DNA from: Liolophura sinensis
Lineage: Eukaryota; Mollusca; Polyplacophora; Chitonida; Chitonidae
Length of the DNA: 64,000 bases
Reading direction: 5' to 3'
Assembly: GCF_032854445.1 (NCBI RefSeq)
Contig: NC_088299.1
Location: 12,085,608 to 12,149,607, forward strand
The notes under the pieces are model-generated. The model did no database searches. It worked only from the letters and a program-made list of their open reading frames with translations, and was not told where the DNA came from. The position numbers were made by a program, and so were the translations under genes. Positions 12,195 through 24,305 of this stretch are shown in pieces. Every line of letters begins with the position of its first letter. The first letter of the stretch is position 1.

Positions 12195-12525
12195 CCCCTT
12201 ATTATACAAACAGCATTTGATCCACAACTGGTTCTACATTTCTAGCACAGAAGCTAACTTCAGTTAATTTTCTGAAGGTCATGCTTGGAAAAATAAATTG
12301 ACCCCCTCCTTATACAGACAGCATTTGATCCACAACTGGTTCTACATTTCTGCCACAGAAGCTAACTTCAGTTAATTTTCTGCAGGTCATGCTTGGAAAA
12401 ATAAATTGACCCCCTCCTTATACAGACAGCATTTGATCCACAACTGGTTCTACATTTCTGCTACAGAAACTAACTCCAGTTAATTTCCTGAAGGTCATGC
12501 TTGGAAAAATTGTGGGGCTCGATGT
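12195..12525. repeat. 108-bp tandem repeat, three copies
   Basis: 'gcatttgatccacaactggt' begins at 12213, 12321 and 12429, exactly 108 bp apart, followed each time by 'ctaactncagttaatttnctg' type sequence and 'aggtcatgcttggaaaaat'. Copies 1 and 2 are almost identical; copy 3 diverges at its end. It lies downstream of the dysbindin stop codon and may fall in its 3' untranslated region or just beyond it. Confidence 0.93.
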
Positions 12526-12852
12526 ATGGGGAAATGTTTCAAGTTGATTTATGACGTGAATCAACTGTGAGATGAGATTAATACCTGCAGATTACTGTAT
12601 ATTCCATCATTACTGCATAAATATACACATGACAAAAAGGCTCTATGCAAACACTTCTATATAAAAATTGGTATTGCATAAGTTATCATGTTTTCATGTT
12701 TACATCCTGCAACTCCCATCATATCTTCAACTTAACAGTCACTTTTTTTATAACCGATAATACTCTGAAACATCATTTTACAACACTGATTCTTGAACAA
12801 AACAAAATTCTCCCAACGATCAGCATATATACTTTGACATAACCCCACTGAT

Positions 12853-15800
12853 CTAAGAATCAGCATTTTCAGATGAAATCTTAGCACCAATTGATGACTC
12901 ATCCTCGGTACTGGAAACAGTGTCAGCAGCGGACAGTTCATCGGCAAGAGTCGTGGACTTTGTGTCAGCTGACGCCATTTCATCTGATACATCCAGTCCA
13001 TTTGGTAATGTCTTAACGTTATCATTACTAGTAACATCATCTTCCCTCTCCACTATCCTCTCATCCCCCACGGAATCTTTATCACAGCTTTCTCCGGCTT
13101 CTGCGGCACCCAGCATGTAGCTGTCTGCCTTCTCCACATGACTCTCTCCAGACAGTTCTTGTCTAGTGACATCAGCCATACAGGTGCTGTTGTCAGTGTC
13201 TTGAAGGCCAGAAGTGGCAGATTCCAGGCCTTCAATGCTATCATTGATAACCCCAGAGTCACATTCCTCCTCTGGCATTTCATCCTCTGTAAACACTGAA
13301 AAAAGAAAATTTAGGTTAAACTTTATTAGGGCTATTTCCCATACATTTCCGACTCTGCTGTAACAGATGGGATTCTTTCTCACCAAAGAGTAAGTGGAAA
13401 GTATTTTAAGATTATAGCAGCTTATTGCAGTAATGTACTGCTTTAAAGTATTGCTTCATAAATGTAAGAGCTGCTATCAGTTATACAAGAATGGGGTTTA
13501 CACATAAAAGCTGGTTATATTGATACAGCCATTACTTGATAAGAGTTACTGTTGCAGCCACTCTTGAAGTTGTTCCTGGTGTAGGCACTTTCTGAGCATG
13601 TTATTACTGCAGCTACTCTCTGATGATTTTATTGTTGTAATAACACTCTGATGGTGTTATTGTTGTAATAAAAATTTGATGGTGTCATTGTTGCAGCTAT
13701 TCTCGCTGTACTTTTACAAAATACTCAAGAATATTTCATTTATACTACGGCAGCCAGCATTATAATATGTAATATGGGTTACCTGGTGGCCTGTCGCTAG
13801 ATGGAGTCACATCTGTAGACTCCAGAAAACTATCCAAGGCACTCGCATCTTCTTCTATCTTTATCTCAGCTAACTTCCTCTCGGCAACCTCATTTTCCAC
13901 ACTGGGCTGTCCTTACCATGGAAATGATCCGAAGAATGAACAGGTAAGTATATGTATTAACTTACTTCCCAATAAAACTGACCACCTACACTTTCCTTTT
14001 GTACATTATCCTGCCAAGGAAGAAAGTGGTCTTGATGGTCATACCCATTTGGGTTATATATATGAATGAAATCTAGTGTCCATGTAAAATATTTATGAAA
14101 TATATTGGCCTGCAGTTCTGGTAATCAAACACATTTAAAACCATCACATTGAAGAATACATAAAAAATGAGAATGTCAAATACAGAAGACAATGACTTAC
14201 TTTCGGTATGACCAAATGTTCGGTAGTAGTTGATGTCCTTATCAAACGCTTCCTGGAATATCGACTGGCGCTCTTTCAGCTGTGTCTGTCTCTTCATGTC
14301 TCGAGATTTTATATTCTTGGCATGCTGCTGTGCAAGCGAAACTGAAAGAAATCATTTTATCAATGTTATGCTTTATACATTTATCACCGGTTTTTACAGA
14401 ATGGTTTATATTAAAACTCAAGATCTGTTATTTTGGAGATACATGTGTACCAGATTAAAGTTGACAAGACTAAATAAGCCAAATATCAAGTGATTTGATA
14501 TGATTTTTTGTAGTTTTCATACTTTGTCAAATAAGTGGAAAATTTATATGTACACTGTTCAAATAAAAAAAAACAAACAATTAATACTCTGCATTAAATA
14601 TTACCATCGACTGCTAATTGCCATGTGATGCTATAAAGGTCAGAGGAGAAGAATCTTCGCTGTCCGTGGGATTGAACCCACAATCTTGTGCATTTACAGG
14701 ATCTTAACCATGAGGGCATAACCTGACATCCTCCCTCTGATTAAAATAACTTCATATATATATAATGACAGTATTTGAATTCACATGAGCATAAATACCG
14801 CTTAAATCCATCTCTAAGACAGTGGTAGTCTACCTTTGAATTTCTCCACATCCCTTTGTTTCATCTCTTTATATGCTGCCAGCTGTTGGTGATGAGTAGC
14901 CTGGGCTCTCTTAAACTCCTGCACCTCACAGATGTTCTCCAGGTGAATCTCTGCTGCTTCCACCTGCTCGCATAGTTCCTCCACCTTAGCTGCAGCATAG
15001 GCCAAGTCCAGTACACATCATTCACAGGCAACACTATACAAAACTACCGTATTTCACGTAATGTTTGGCCTATAAAAGTGCGCTTTCAGAAGCACATAAA
15101 GTCCTTTGAATGATAATTTTTTGATGGCAACACTTAAGTTTTTCCAATAAGAAATTAATAGAAAGTTAGAAAAAAACTTTTCAGCGAACCTATAAGGCAG
15201 ATGAATCAATCAAAATCAAGCAAACAAAAAAAAAAAAAGCAGACAAAGCTTAACTTTAATTTTACTACATTTTGCCATAATCATACTTTGTATACAAATC
15301 TTACAGCAATGCCAAAGACTTAAATGTATTTGATACATTACAGAGCTACTTCATTTTCTTGAGAAAATAGAGGGTGCCTAACAAAACAGAACTGCACTAA
15401 TCGTAAAAATAAATTCATCAGTCATAAATAAATCAACATTATAAATAGAAAATTGTCTTCATTTTATTCCAATCTGAGGCATTTAGTTATATACTAACCA
15501 ATTTGATTTGTCAAATCTTGAAGCTGTTGGAGAACTGTAGGTAAAGTGCTGGTTTCCTCCTTCAACTGTGTCAGACTTTCTGATTGGCCACTATACCTTA
15601 CATACAAGGAGCCAATCAAAATTGCCAGATCCTTCAATATACGAAAAGCAACAAGTAGTTTAAACTTACAGAAAAAGAACTGCCTCTATAATAAACAAGA
15701 CATTCAGAGAATACCGGTATCTCGCCTGATTGAGCAGTTTGTCATATAACTACATAATGTTCAAGTCATGTGATACAATCAAATATTGACCTCTAAACCA

Positions 15801-18800
15801 AAAAAAGTAGAATGAAAGTGATAAGATCTTGCCACTAAATCAACAAAAAAGGCCAAAATTATTATAATGTAACAACTATCACTGTGTATCATATGCATGA
15901 TGATTTCATAGCACTGATGTTATGCAGTTGTATATCATTGTGGTGGTAAAAAGACACTGAGGGGAATTAGTACACAACTTTACCACAGAAATCTTTGATA
16001 TGCAAATTGCAAACATTTGGCCTTCCAAGTACTATAGGAGGCAATTGCACCCTGTTAATAGCTGAGCAAAATGTTGAGCTATGAGGTAAAAAACATTCTT
16101 AGTCTTTGACGATTGCCAATCTGTGTATTGTGGGTGGCCAGTGCAACCTTATAACTGGCAAAAAACTTAACCAAACTAGACAATGACATTGCACCAATAG
16201 CATCTGATTACCCTTTCACAATACCTCTCCTCACTTTGTAAGGCTAGTTAAAAATTACAGTCATAATTATATCATGCAAATGCTCTGCACCATCAAACAT
16301 TTTATCAAATTACATGTTTGATCAAATAACATTAGAAGACAGTCACACTACAAAATTTTAAGATGACTTTCATTCAGTTCCAGTCAGATGATGCGTTCAA
16401 GGGTAAATTAATACTATCCACACTACAAAAGACATTCAGTTGCAGAGTTATTCCCCCTACCTCAGCCTTAGATGCATTCTCCTCTGCCTGTTTGTTCAGC
16501 TCCTTCCAGTTCTCTTGATACCTGAGTGAAGACATGTATAGAAATAAAGTGAAAACAAAATTCAGCACCACTTAAACAGAAACCAGCTACCTGAAGAACT
16601 TCCTAAGTGTAATAAGAAGATATTTTAGTGCTCAGATGGTTGGAATCTGTCCCTTGACCAATAAGGTAGCATGTTCAAATCCAGCTCTTGTCGCTTCAGC
16701 TGCATCTATAAATCCGGAGTTTTGTTAAGTATCTAGCAAAGGTTGGTGGTTTACTTCAGGTACTCGAAGATCCCTTTGCCCATAAACTTTACACCTGTCA
16801 TTTAATTAGAAATTCTTGAGTATGACAATTAAGCACATATTAAATAAATACATAACCAGAAGAGGACAAACTCTTAAGCAATGAGGTTGCATGCTCCAAT
16901 AAGCTGGTGTGTCAGGGGATTCAAGTGCTAGGTGCAGTGTGGTAGTTTTCTATCAACTACATGTACTGATTTTCCATAAACGTGACTGCAGTCATTTTTA
17001 ATCATTTATCACATTTTTTTTTAGCAGCTGAATATCCTTTAAAGCACATCTGTATAATCTTCAGTGGCTCATGATAGATGACTTTACAGAAACTAACGAT
17101 TTTCTAAATATTTCTCGCAAAATAATGAAAAAAATCTCATGAAGAAAGTGGTGTGACATCTCATCACTTCCATTAGGGCTGGTTTCATGAAGCAAAGTTG
17201 CCCTTAGCCAAATGCACTTTATACCTCCACACCATACATCATCATGGTAGTTTATTTATTTATTTATTGATATGATTGGTATTTTATGCTGTGCTCAAGA
17301 ATATTTCACTTATACAACACCGGCCGGTATTATGGTGGGAGGAAACTAGGCAGAGCCCATGAGAAACCCACCACTATCATGGCAGTTAAGGAAAACATTC
17401 TGCCCCGGGCTCTGCCTGGTTTCCTCCCACCATAATGCTGGCCACCATCGCATAAATGAAATATTCTTGAATACAGCATAAAACACCAATCAAATAAATC
17501 AATAAACGACACACTTAGCTACATGCAAGGACGCAACATGAAACCGACCATGGTCTGAAAAGGTTTGTATTATAAATGACTTTTTCACATTGTTCAACGT
17601 TCACTTTGACATTTCAAACGATGTTGTGGATTTATCTCTGCTACAATTCTGGCTAAGGCTCCGCTCATGTCAGATATCTGTAAATTTCTTTTCGACCATA
17701 TCTTGCTTTATAGTAAAGATAAAACACTAATAAAGAGCACAAAGTAATCCTTACCAAACAGTGACTATATGCAGCATATATACAACCATCAGTCATTAAG
17801 ATTAATCTAATTATCTTCTAAGACAATGGCATGGAGTAAAATGTGCATATTTCTTTCTGTTTCTCATGTAGATGTATAAAATATAATGCAAAACAATCCA
17901 CATGTGTCATTGTGGGGCAGCCCACCTGTGCTTTTCAATCATATCATATTTTATACCACTAAACAGGTAAGAAATGTAATTAACATAAACAGTCAATTGT
18001 GAATAATTAATATAAAACTGTTTTTGTCAGAAATTTGCAAAAATGTGGGTAGGGTGCCCTAGATGGATGCACAAGGCTTGTTTTGTGTCATAGTCTGGGT
18101 CATTAAGTTGAAAATTTAAAAACTTCTGCACCTTCTTGTCCATATGCTATTGCCATACAAAATAATTCCATCTAATAACAAAAGACTTAATTAGTACGTA
18201 GTCTTGATATGATCTGTCTAATTTATGTGTTCTGGGGATTATTTTGATGGGCTGCCCATTGTGCTGTGTAAAATAGGAACACAGATACAGTCCAATACAG
18301 ATATGTACATTTTCTGACAAATATCCCATCAGGAAACCCCTGAATTTCCAAGCATGTCAGAATGGAACACCCTAACTCTTCAACCTTTTCGACCGCCTCT
18401 GCAACCAATATTCTGAAACAATCTGAGAGAGCTATGGTCTGTAAAAAAATAATGTGCACCATTTTAATTATGAAGCTTGCATCATGAGTGACACAAACAA
18501 ATACTTTTTCGAGTTATTTTCATTATACTTGTATGTATAAATTCCAATTAGAAAAGTGCTTGCATTGTAAGTGACACAAACAAATAATTTTTAGAGTCAT
18601 TTTTATAATAACTGTATGCATAAATTCCACTTAAAAAGTGCTTTAGTGGTTGAAAAGGTTGAAGAGTTACAGCAGGACATTTAACAAAAAGAAACGAAAG
18701 CAACATGAACAACAGCCAGTACTTGTTTCTTTGAGGAACCAAACTAAAACTTAATACATGTAACCTGAATTAAAAATGTTTTTGCCCAAAAATATGCCAA

Positions 18801-20645
18801 TGTTTACAATCCCAAAAAAAACGAAATAAATGCTACCAAATTCTGAGACCTGGATGAAATTGTGATAATATAACTGGCCAAAATATATGCATCGAAACAT
18901 GTGTGTCTGCATATGGCCCTTGTTTTAATAGGATAAATGTGGCTTAATAAAGGTCACATAAAGACCTTGTTTTTGAAAAACAAGCAATATGTGATTTTTT
19001 AATAATATATTGACCAACTCCTGGAGTTGACTTTCCCATCATACATTATATTCCTTTAACAGTTTTTCTGCAGCCAATCACAATCAAACAGACCTCACAG
19101 AACACATACCTGTGAAGCAAGTCAGCCCCTGCATCCAAGTTAACACCATGACTTTTGGCCGTTCTCACTGCAACATCTTTTTCTTTGGTGGAGGTCGTTA
19201 AAGACTTGATGCTAATGAAGAGATAAAGAAGTACCATCAGTATTTAAAACATGTATTAAAATACTATTATTTACTATTCACCAAAGACTATTTTTTGTAA
19301 ACTTTACCTGGAAGTTAGAACCAATCTAGGTTAATAAAAAATGACACATTAAACTATGAACCTGAAGTTCATGATATAAAAATAAATGTAACACCAGTTG
19401 TTTATTGCAGCAAAAAAACAAATTTTATCTTCAAGTTTTTCCACATCAGAAAACAAATATGTTTAAATATTGGCTACATATACATATATATATATATATA
19501 AACATATATGAAGAAGGGTCATCAAAAAACAAACAATTAAATATCAGCAGCCAAAATACATTTGAATTAGGTAGGGCTTTTAAAGTACACAAATAATTTG
19601 AAGTGTTTGTTACAATGACTCACAGACATATCAACCCTTTCCCTAGATCTGTTTCCTTCTTCTCAGCTTCCCTTTCGTAAATATGTTAATAGGTTAATAA
19701 GGAAGCTATAACCTGGGAACGTGATCAACTGATCTCAGAGGTAACCGCACTCCCCCAATCCAATCACTGACTCCTTCCCCCATAGTTTACCCCCTTCAGT
19801 CCTCCCAGGCCCTGCCTTCCAGTGCAAGTTATTACCACATATATATATTGCAGAAATGGAACCATTGTTCTAAACTGTGGGAAGTATTGTACTTTCAGTT
19901 CATGTTATACTTCTGCATATAAAACTCATAGGCACTGACAACACCTGGCTCCAGCTGGGCCTATACTGAGGCTGAAACAGCTTGTTGCTGGTACCTCCCT
20001 TCTTGCCACTTGTCAGATGGTGCACTGATATCAAAACAATCTACACTACCCGCTATACAATAACACAGCTGTAAGGAAAAATCTATTCATATCTAAATCA
20101 ATATTGTATTTTTATGAAAATGATACCTGGAAACCATTAAATATTGGATTTGAAAATAAATATGCCATGAAAATAGCTAGCTATGGCATCAATAGAAACA
20201 ATTTGATTTTATAGATTAATCTCGTAACTAATTGTGGAACACACATGTGGAAACAATCCGCAGGTTGGTGCAAGACCTTCCCACGTACCACATTTTTGAA
20301 GTACCGCACATGCAGTGAAGGTTTTTAGAACTGCCACATATGCATGGTAATCAAATTTTTGCAACTCTAACAAGTAAACTGGATGAATTATGTGTTATAT
20401 CCAAAGTAATGTCATAAGCCATATCAGTTCCTGCCTGATACATGTATCATGTCATGATGTACGGTACTGGTTCGAGACACACACAGGCAAGACGACATCA
20501 TGTGTACATCTAGCAACATCGGACACAGCAACTTTTCTTACAGTAGTTTCAGTTCACACGGCTCAGCTAACTGTCTCTCCTACCTGGTTGAAATGTCCTG
20601 TTGAACACTCTGAATAGTGCCTTTGATATTCTTAAACACACTCAT
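12853..20645 (-). CDS. DTNBP1: Dysbindin (dystrobrevin-binding protein 1), 8 exons, 408 aa
   Basis: Dysbindin is a subunit of BLOC-1, a coiled-coil complex acting in endosome-to-lysosome-related-organelle sorting and, in flies, in presynaptic plasticity. Exons by coordinate: 20645-20584, 19211-19110, 16521-16461, 15631-15499, 14989-14834, 14341-14201, 13911-13783, 13295-12853 (stop TAG at 12855-12853). All junctions are GT-AG, the phases agree and the sum is 1227 nt. Family matches in order: SVQQD near residue 13; DLLHRYQENW across exons 2/3; KVEELCEQ and QLAAYKEMKQRDVEKFK (exon 5, coiled coil); LKERQSIFQEAF at 193-204; ALDSFL at 243-248. The C-terminal tail of about 147 residues is acidic and Ser/Thr-rich, longer than in the 351-residue human protein. 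The least certain junction is the exon 4 acceptor (15632-15633), chosen because it alone keeps phase. The exon 7 acceptor has a weak pyrimidine tract. Confidence 0.93.
13716..13767 (-). mobile_element. SINE 3' fragment in dysbindin intron 7
   Basis: 'actcaagaatatttcattta' followed by 'cggcagccagcattata' matches the reverse complement of the MetaSINE-like 3' region. Only about 50 bp remain, next to the exon 7 donor site (13782-13781). Confidence 0.75.
14643..14727 (-). mobile_element. tRNA-like SINE head in dysbindin intron 5
   Basis: On the minus strand, 'ctcatggttaagatcctg' (A-box-like) is followed by 'gtgggttcaatcccac' (a near-perfect B box within a T-arm-like stem). The middle does not fold into a normal anticodon arm by eye and it lies in sense orientation inside an intron. 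I therefore call it a tRNA-derived SINE head or tRNA pseudogene, not a functional tRNA gene. Confidence 0.5.
16623..16860 (+). mobile_element. tRNA-derived SINE, third family, in dysbindin intron 2
   Basis: The head carries 'tagtgctcagatggttggaa' and a B-box-like 'tgttcaaatccagctc'. The body has 'aggttggtggtttacttcag' with 'gtactcgaagatcc' and ends near 'aattcttgagtatgac' and an A-rich tail. The body matches the element at 30248-30545, showing a second copy of the same family. It is antisense to dysbindin. Confidence 0.6.
17256..17507. repeat. Inverted pair of SINE 3' ends in dysbindin intron 2
   Basis: The left arm (about 17256-17360) is the SINE 3' region in reverse and the right arm (about 17403-17507) is the same region forward. 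They are separated by roughly 43 bp. The arms align over about 100 bp with few differences (for example 'tattatggtgggaggaaac' against 'ctcccaccataatgctgg'). A transcript through this intron could form a long hairpin. Confidence 0.85.
18475..18640. repeat. 82-bp tandem duplication flanked by a short inverted repeat
   Basis: 'gtgacacaaacaaata' and 'tgcataaattccacttaaaa'-type sequence occur twice in a row, with units starting at 18475 and 18557. Outside the pair, 'ctaactcttcaaccttttc' at about 18371 is mirrored by 'gaaaaggttgaagagttac' at about 18653. This suggests a small inverted-end element in dysbindin intron 2. Confidence 0.7.
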
Positions 20646-21655
20646 CGTGACCGTCTGCAGTTCACATCCGTCATTGGCAGAAGACACGTTGTTTGTGTTT
20701 GACCCGACAGACGAATACGCTCACCATCGGACGACAGTCAACCATATTTACTGGTCACATGATAAGGGGGAGCTGAAGTCACGTGACCAATTCATACAAT
20801 CTCCAAGCAGGGCCTACAATCTCTGTAACATGTGGCACTAGTGACTAGTGTGGCTTTCGCTCATACTCTGTCCATTAAAAAAGCGAGGATGCGCCCTGTC
20901 CGAAAGTAAATGTATGTGTAGGCTTTTAACACAAACCTCTGGAGTTCAAAACCATCTAGTGCTCTTTATTGTCAATATCTATATCTGGTTTACGCCATGA
21001 GATTTTTTTTCTTACTATCCGGCCTAGGCCCCCCAAGTTTTCAGCGAGACTTTTTCACTGCAATGCCTTTCTTTGCTACGCAAGTTATCATTTCACATAC
21101 ATGATGTAATTCTTTAAAAAAAACATATGAGAAACCCTTGCAAATATGGACACTGCTTGTATAAACAGTGCTTTTCAGTTTTCCATATAGGCCTAATGTG
21201 GTGCAGTACCTTCCGCGTACGTGTGAGCTATAACCTATAGACCTATGTGTGCTTCAAACAAAAGCCTAATTACACCGTACTGGCCAACCTTTCAGAAATG
21301 AACGGAAATACATGCAGTTAAACAAATATTGGTGGGGGACGCAGTGGATGAAAAAGCATGTTGTTCAAATCAATTTGAAGATATGTGTCTTTGACACTAT
21401 TCTGTTTTGAATTTAACAAAAAAATAAAAAAACTTAATTAGGATTCAAGATTCATGTGCACATCATTCACCCAGTTTGATTCTATCACTGCACCGATTTC
21501 TTTTCTTCTGTTGGCCTTTAGGTAATTACAAAGCCATTCTTGCACAGTTGTTAATATTTCAAGAGTTTCTTGAAATAAGAAATAAGAAGACAAAAAAAGA
21601 AAATCATTTTTGAGAAACATGTCAATGGCATGCATCAATGTCAATGACATCTCTC
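20646..21655. other. Upstream flank of dysbindin; no promoter element recognised
   Basis: The dysbindin 5' untranslated region and promoter should lie just right of 20645. I see no TATA-like box at a convincing distance and no CpG-dense island. The remainder up to the SINE at 21656 holds no supported gene. Confidence 0.4.
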
Positions 21656-21905
21656 AAGGGAAAGCTCAGGTGGTTAGTACGCTGGCGCAGCGTAATGACC
21701 CAGGAGCCTCTAACCCATGCGGTCGCTGTGAGTTCAAGTCCAGCTCATGCTGGCTTCCTCTCCGGCCGTACGTGGGAAGCAACCTGCGGATGGTCTTGGC
21801 TGGGTTTCCCTCGGGCTCTGCCCGGTTTCCTCCCACCATAATGCTGGCCGCCGTCGTATAAGCGAAATATTCTTGAGTACGGCGTAAAACACCAATGAAT
21901 TAAAA
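21656..21905 (+). mobile_element. SINE (MetaSINE-like), nearly full length
   Basis: The head ('gctcaggtggttagtacgct', 'cgctgtgagttcaagtccag' as the B box) is followed by 'ctcatgctggcttcctctcc', 'cctcccaccataatgctggc' and 'gcgtaaaacaccaatgaat'. It is complete apart from a small deletion after 'cgtacgtgggaag'. Confidence 0.9.
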
Positions 21906-22225
21906 TATACAAGGGCAAAATCAGGAGACCCGAGATCTAACCCGGGTCAGGTCAAGACTTTTAAAATGGTGCTTGCTGTTGCCTCGCTTGGCGCTCAGCA
22001 CTGAGAGGTTAGAGCAAGGATACAGGGCTGGTTGGCCTGGTGTCAGTACAATTTGTCTAGGTGAGGTGTTGTGTCTGGTGTCTTCGGCACTGTACATACT
22101 TCAGTGGAGGCATGGACTCGCTCTGCCCCAAGAAGACATAGTATATGTACACACACCTAATGACTCCCCGTCGTCACATGACTGAAATATTACTAAGTAC
22201 GGCGTTAAACTGTAAGCATTCATTC
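21906..22225 (+). mobile_element. SINE, second family ('gttaaac...cattcattcatt' tail)
   Basis: It matches the element at 49639-50000 in the same order: a worn tRNA-like head near 21925-21965, 'ttgcctcgcttggcgctcag', 'ctggttggcctggtgtcagt', 'gtcgtcacatgactgaaata', 'gtacggcgttaaactg' and a CATT-repeat tail. It lies directly behind the MetaSINE-like copy. Confidence 0.85.
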
Positions 22226-22298
22226 ATTCGCTATACAAGGGCGTGAGTTCACTTCATTTTTAATGAGAAGTTGTTTCCCTTGTATTAAAGTGTACTGG

Positions 22299-22305
<7 letters not shown>

Positions 22306-22387
<82 letters not shown>
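22306..22387. repeat. (TA)n microsatellite
   Basis: About 80 bp of almost pure TA dinucleotides, with one 'ttta' interruption near 22330. It lies between two SINEs. Confidence 0.97.
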
Positions 22388-22390
<3 letters not shown>

Positions 22391-22555
22391 GAAATAGAGG
22401 AAAAAGATCCCCTGGTGAAGAGAATTTACATAGGAATAAAAATAATAAAACCCCTGTTTAACTTTCTACATTCTGTTATATTCCAACTGCAGTTTCAAAC
22501 TTCGTGTTATTTTCAAGAAATATGAATATGAATGTCCACAGAGATCTTAATATTG

Positions 22556-22834
22556 GATGAGGCCTCCGTGGCTCTGTTGGTGGCTCAGCGCAGCGTAATG
22601 ACCCAGAAGCCTCTCACCAATGCGGTCGCTGTGAGTTCAAGACCAGCTCATGTTGGCTTCCTCTCCGGCCGTATGTGGGAAGGCCTGTCAGCAACCTGCG
22701 GATGGTCGTGGGTTTCCCTCGGGCTCTGCCCGGTTTTCCCCCCACCATAATGCTGGCCGTCATCGTATAAGTGAAATATTCTTGAGTACGGCGTAAAACA
22801 CCAATCAAATAAATAAATAAATAAATGAATCTTT
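22556..22834 (+). mobile_element. SINE (MetaSINE-like), full length
   Basis: It starts with 'gatgaggcctccgtggctct', carries the B box in 'cgctgtgagttcaagaccag', runs through all 3' landmarks and ends in an AAAT-repeat tail. Possible but imperfect target duplication: 'atcttaatat' before and 'atctttatat' after. Confidence 0.92.
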
Positions 22835-23199
22835 ATATAGGATATGTGTTACCAGTAACTAAGGAACATGTTACTTACGTGTCAAAACAGACAGTGGTTT
22901 AGTTACATGGCATAATACATGGATAAAGTGTTGCTGGGAACAAGGTCGTACATGTATAAAGCTGTTAGGTAGCGAACAACAGATTAATCTGTACCTGAGA
23001 GTGTCTATCCGCAGGGCGACTAGTGACGATGCGTCTTTATTAGCATCGAACGGATGACCCTGCGGATAATCTGTGATATAATATTTGTACATATACAATG
23101 AGTAATAAAAATGAACTTGTTTGAAAAAATTAATCAACATAAATTATACAAGCACGTGGTACATGATCATATTATGAGATACGATATTAGGGCCGATGA
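22835..23199. other. No gene seen; possible 3' end of the adjacent retroelement
   Basis: No supported coding region. It may include untranslated sequence of the Penelope-like element to its right (which reads leftwards), but I cannot place that element's end. Confidence 0.35.
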
Positions 23200-24305
23200 C
23201 TACCCTTGAGGCATGGGTTGTATTTATTTAAAAGTTTCTTTTACATCTAAGGTGGCTTTAAAGGCTTTAAACGAGGGAATCAATGACAATACGCATGAGC
23301 GTATGTGCCTACTTACTGGAAGATGACAATATTCATCGTTGTTGATATTTTGTCGATGCAGCATCAATCTAGCGCGGAGATCTGAGGTCTGACCAATATA
23401 TTGTTTGCCACACCCCATACAAACAAGTGCATATACAACATTTTTTTACAGTGCAGCACATGTCAAATTTTACATTAAACAAAGAATCTTCCCTCTCAAA
23501 TTGAGAGTTCGATCCTTCTAACATGTGTATGCATGCTCCACATCTAGGTTTATTGCATTCAGAAACCGATGGATTCACGGATTTTTCTGAAAAGTGAGCG
23601 CGAGATAACATTTTTTGAGGCTTGAAGCCTGTCGTTTGCTATTAATGACCTTAGATTGGGCTAGAATATCTTTCATCCTGTCACTGCTTTTTAGAATTGG
23701 TAAGATATTCACAGTGATTGGGTAGATGTTGTTATTATTGGGATTATGTGTTGAAACAAACGGAATTACCTTCTCATCAGGTTTTTTCTATGAGGGCTTC
23801 CTCAGTTCAGTCAATGATTGACTCTAAGCGCCCCAATTCCTTTGTCAATCAATCCTCTCGGATAACCCTTGTTGCGTAGACATGATCTAAGTTCTATTAA
23901 TCTCTCATTTTGTTTCGATTGTACGTTTACAGTTGTACAGATTATTCTGGCAAGGGAATGTGGGATATTTTCTCGAGTATGACGCGTGTGATTCGAACTA
24001 AAATGAAGATAGAGTCGTGTGTCCGTGGGTTTTCGATAAATATCAGTTGATATAGAAGTCCCCTCTTTCAAAACAAGTATGTCTAAAAGGGGTATTGACT
24101 TAGAATTTACTTCAATTTTGAAGGATATTTGGGGATGAAGGTTATTGAGGCTATCAAAGAGAAGATCAATCGGCCCGGCTTCCTTTGGCCAGAAAACAAA
24201 ACAATCATCCAGCTATCTTTTCCACTGGCTTTTAAATTCTGTCCAAACATGGTTTCTATTTTTTGTAAAGAGATATTTCTAAATAGCCCATTACTAATAT
24301 GATAC
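23200..24305 (-). pseudogene. Penelope-like retroelement, decayed: end of RT plus GIY-YIG endonuclease
   Basis: Penelope-like elements encode a reverse transcriptase followed by a GIY-YIG endonuclease. Reading leftwards: LDDCFVFWPKEAG (RT palm core, 24212 down), DIYRKPTDTRLYLH with the RHTRENIPHSLARIIC block (about 24023-23930), IPFVSTHNPNNNNIYPI (about 23770-23715), a linker with the cysteine pattern CNKPRCGACIHMLEG (about 23552-23508), and KQYIGQTSDLRARLMLHR (GIY-YIG motif, about 23410-23355). Defects: an in-frame stop at 24215-24213 just before the LDD core, and frame changes near 23815, 23610 (A-run) and 23425. The RT fingers and amino-terminal part are missing because the element stops at about 24305. 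It is a 5'-truncated dead copy, not a host gene. Confidence 0.87.

Noticed and set aside
12920-13120. Plus-strand frame rich in Ser
   Set aside because: Antisense shadow of the acidic, Ser-rich last exon of dysbindin.
14643-14727. Possible functional tRNA gene
   Set aside because: A and B boxes are present but I could not fold an acceptor stem and anticodon arm. A covariance-model search would settle it.
18147-18462. Minus-strand frame with EAVEKVEELGCSILT, faintly like a P-element/THAP9-type transposase
   Set aside because: The similarity is limited to one short stretch, and the same stretch exists as an inverted copy at 18653. No further transposase motifs follow.
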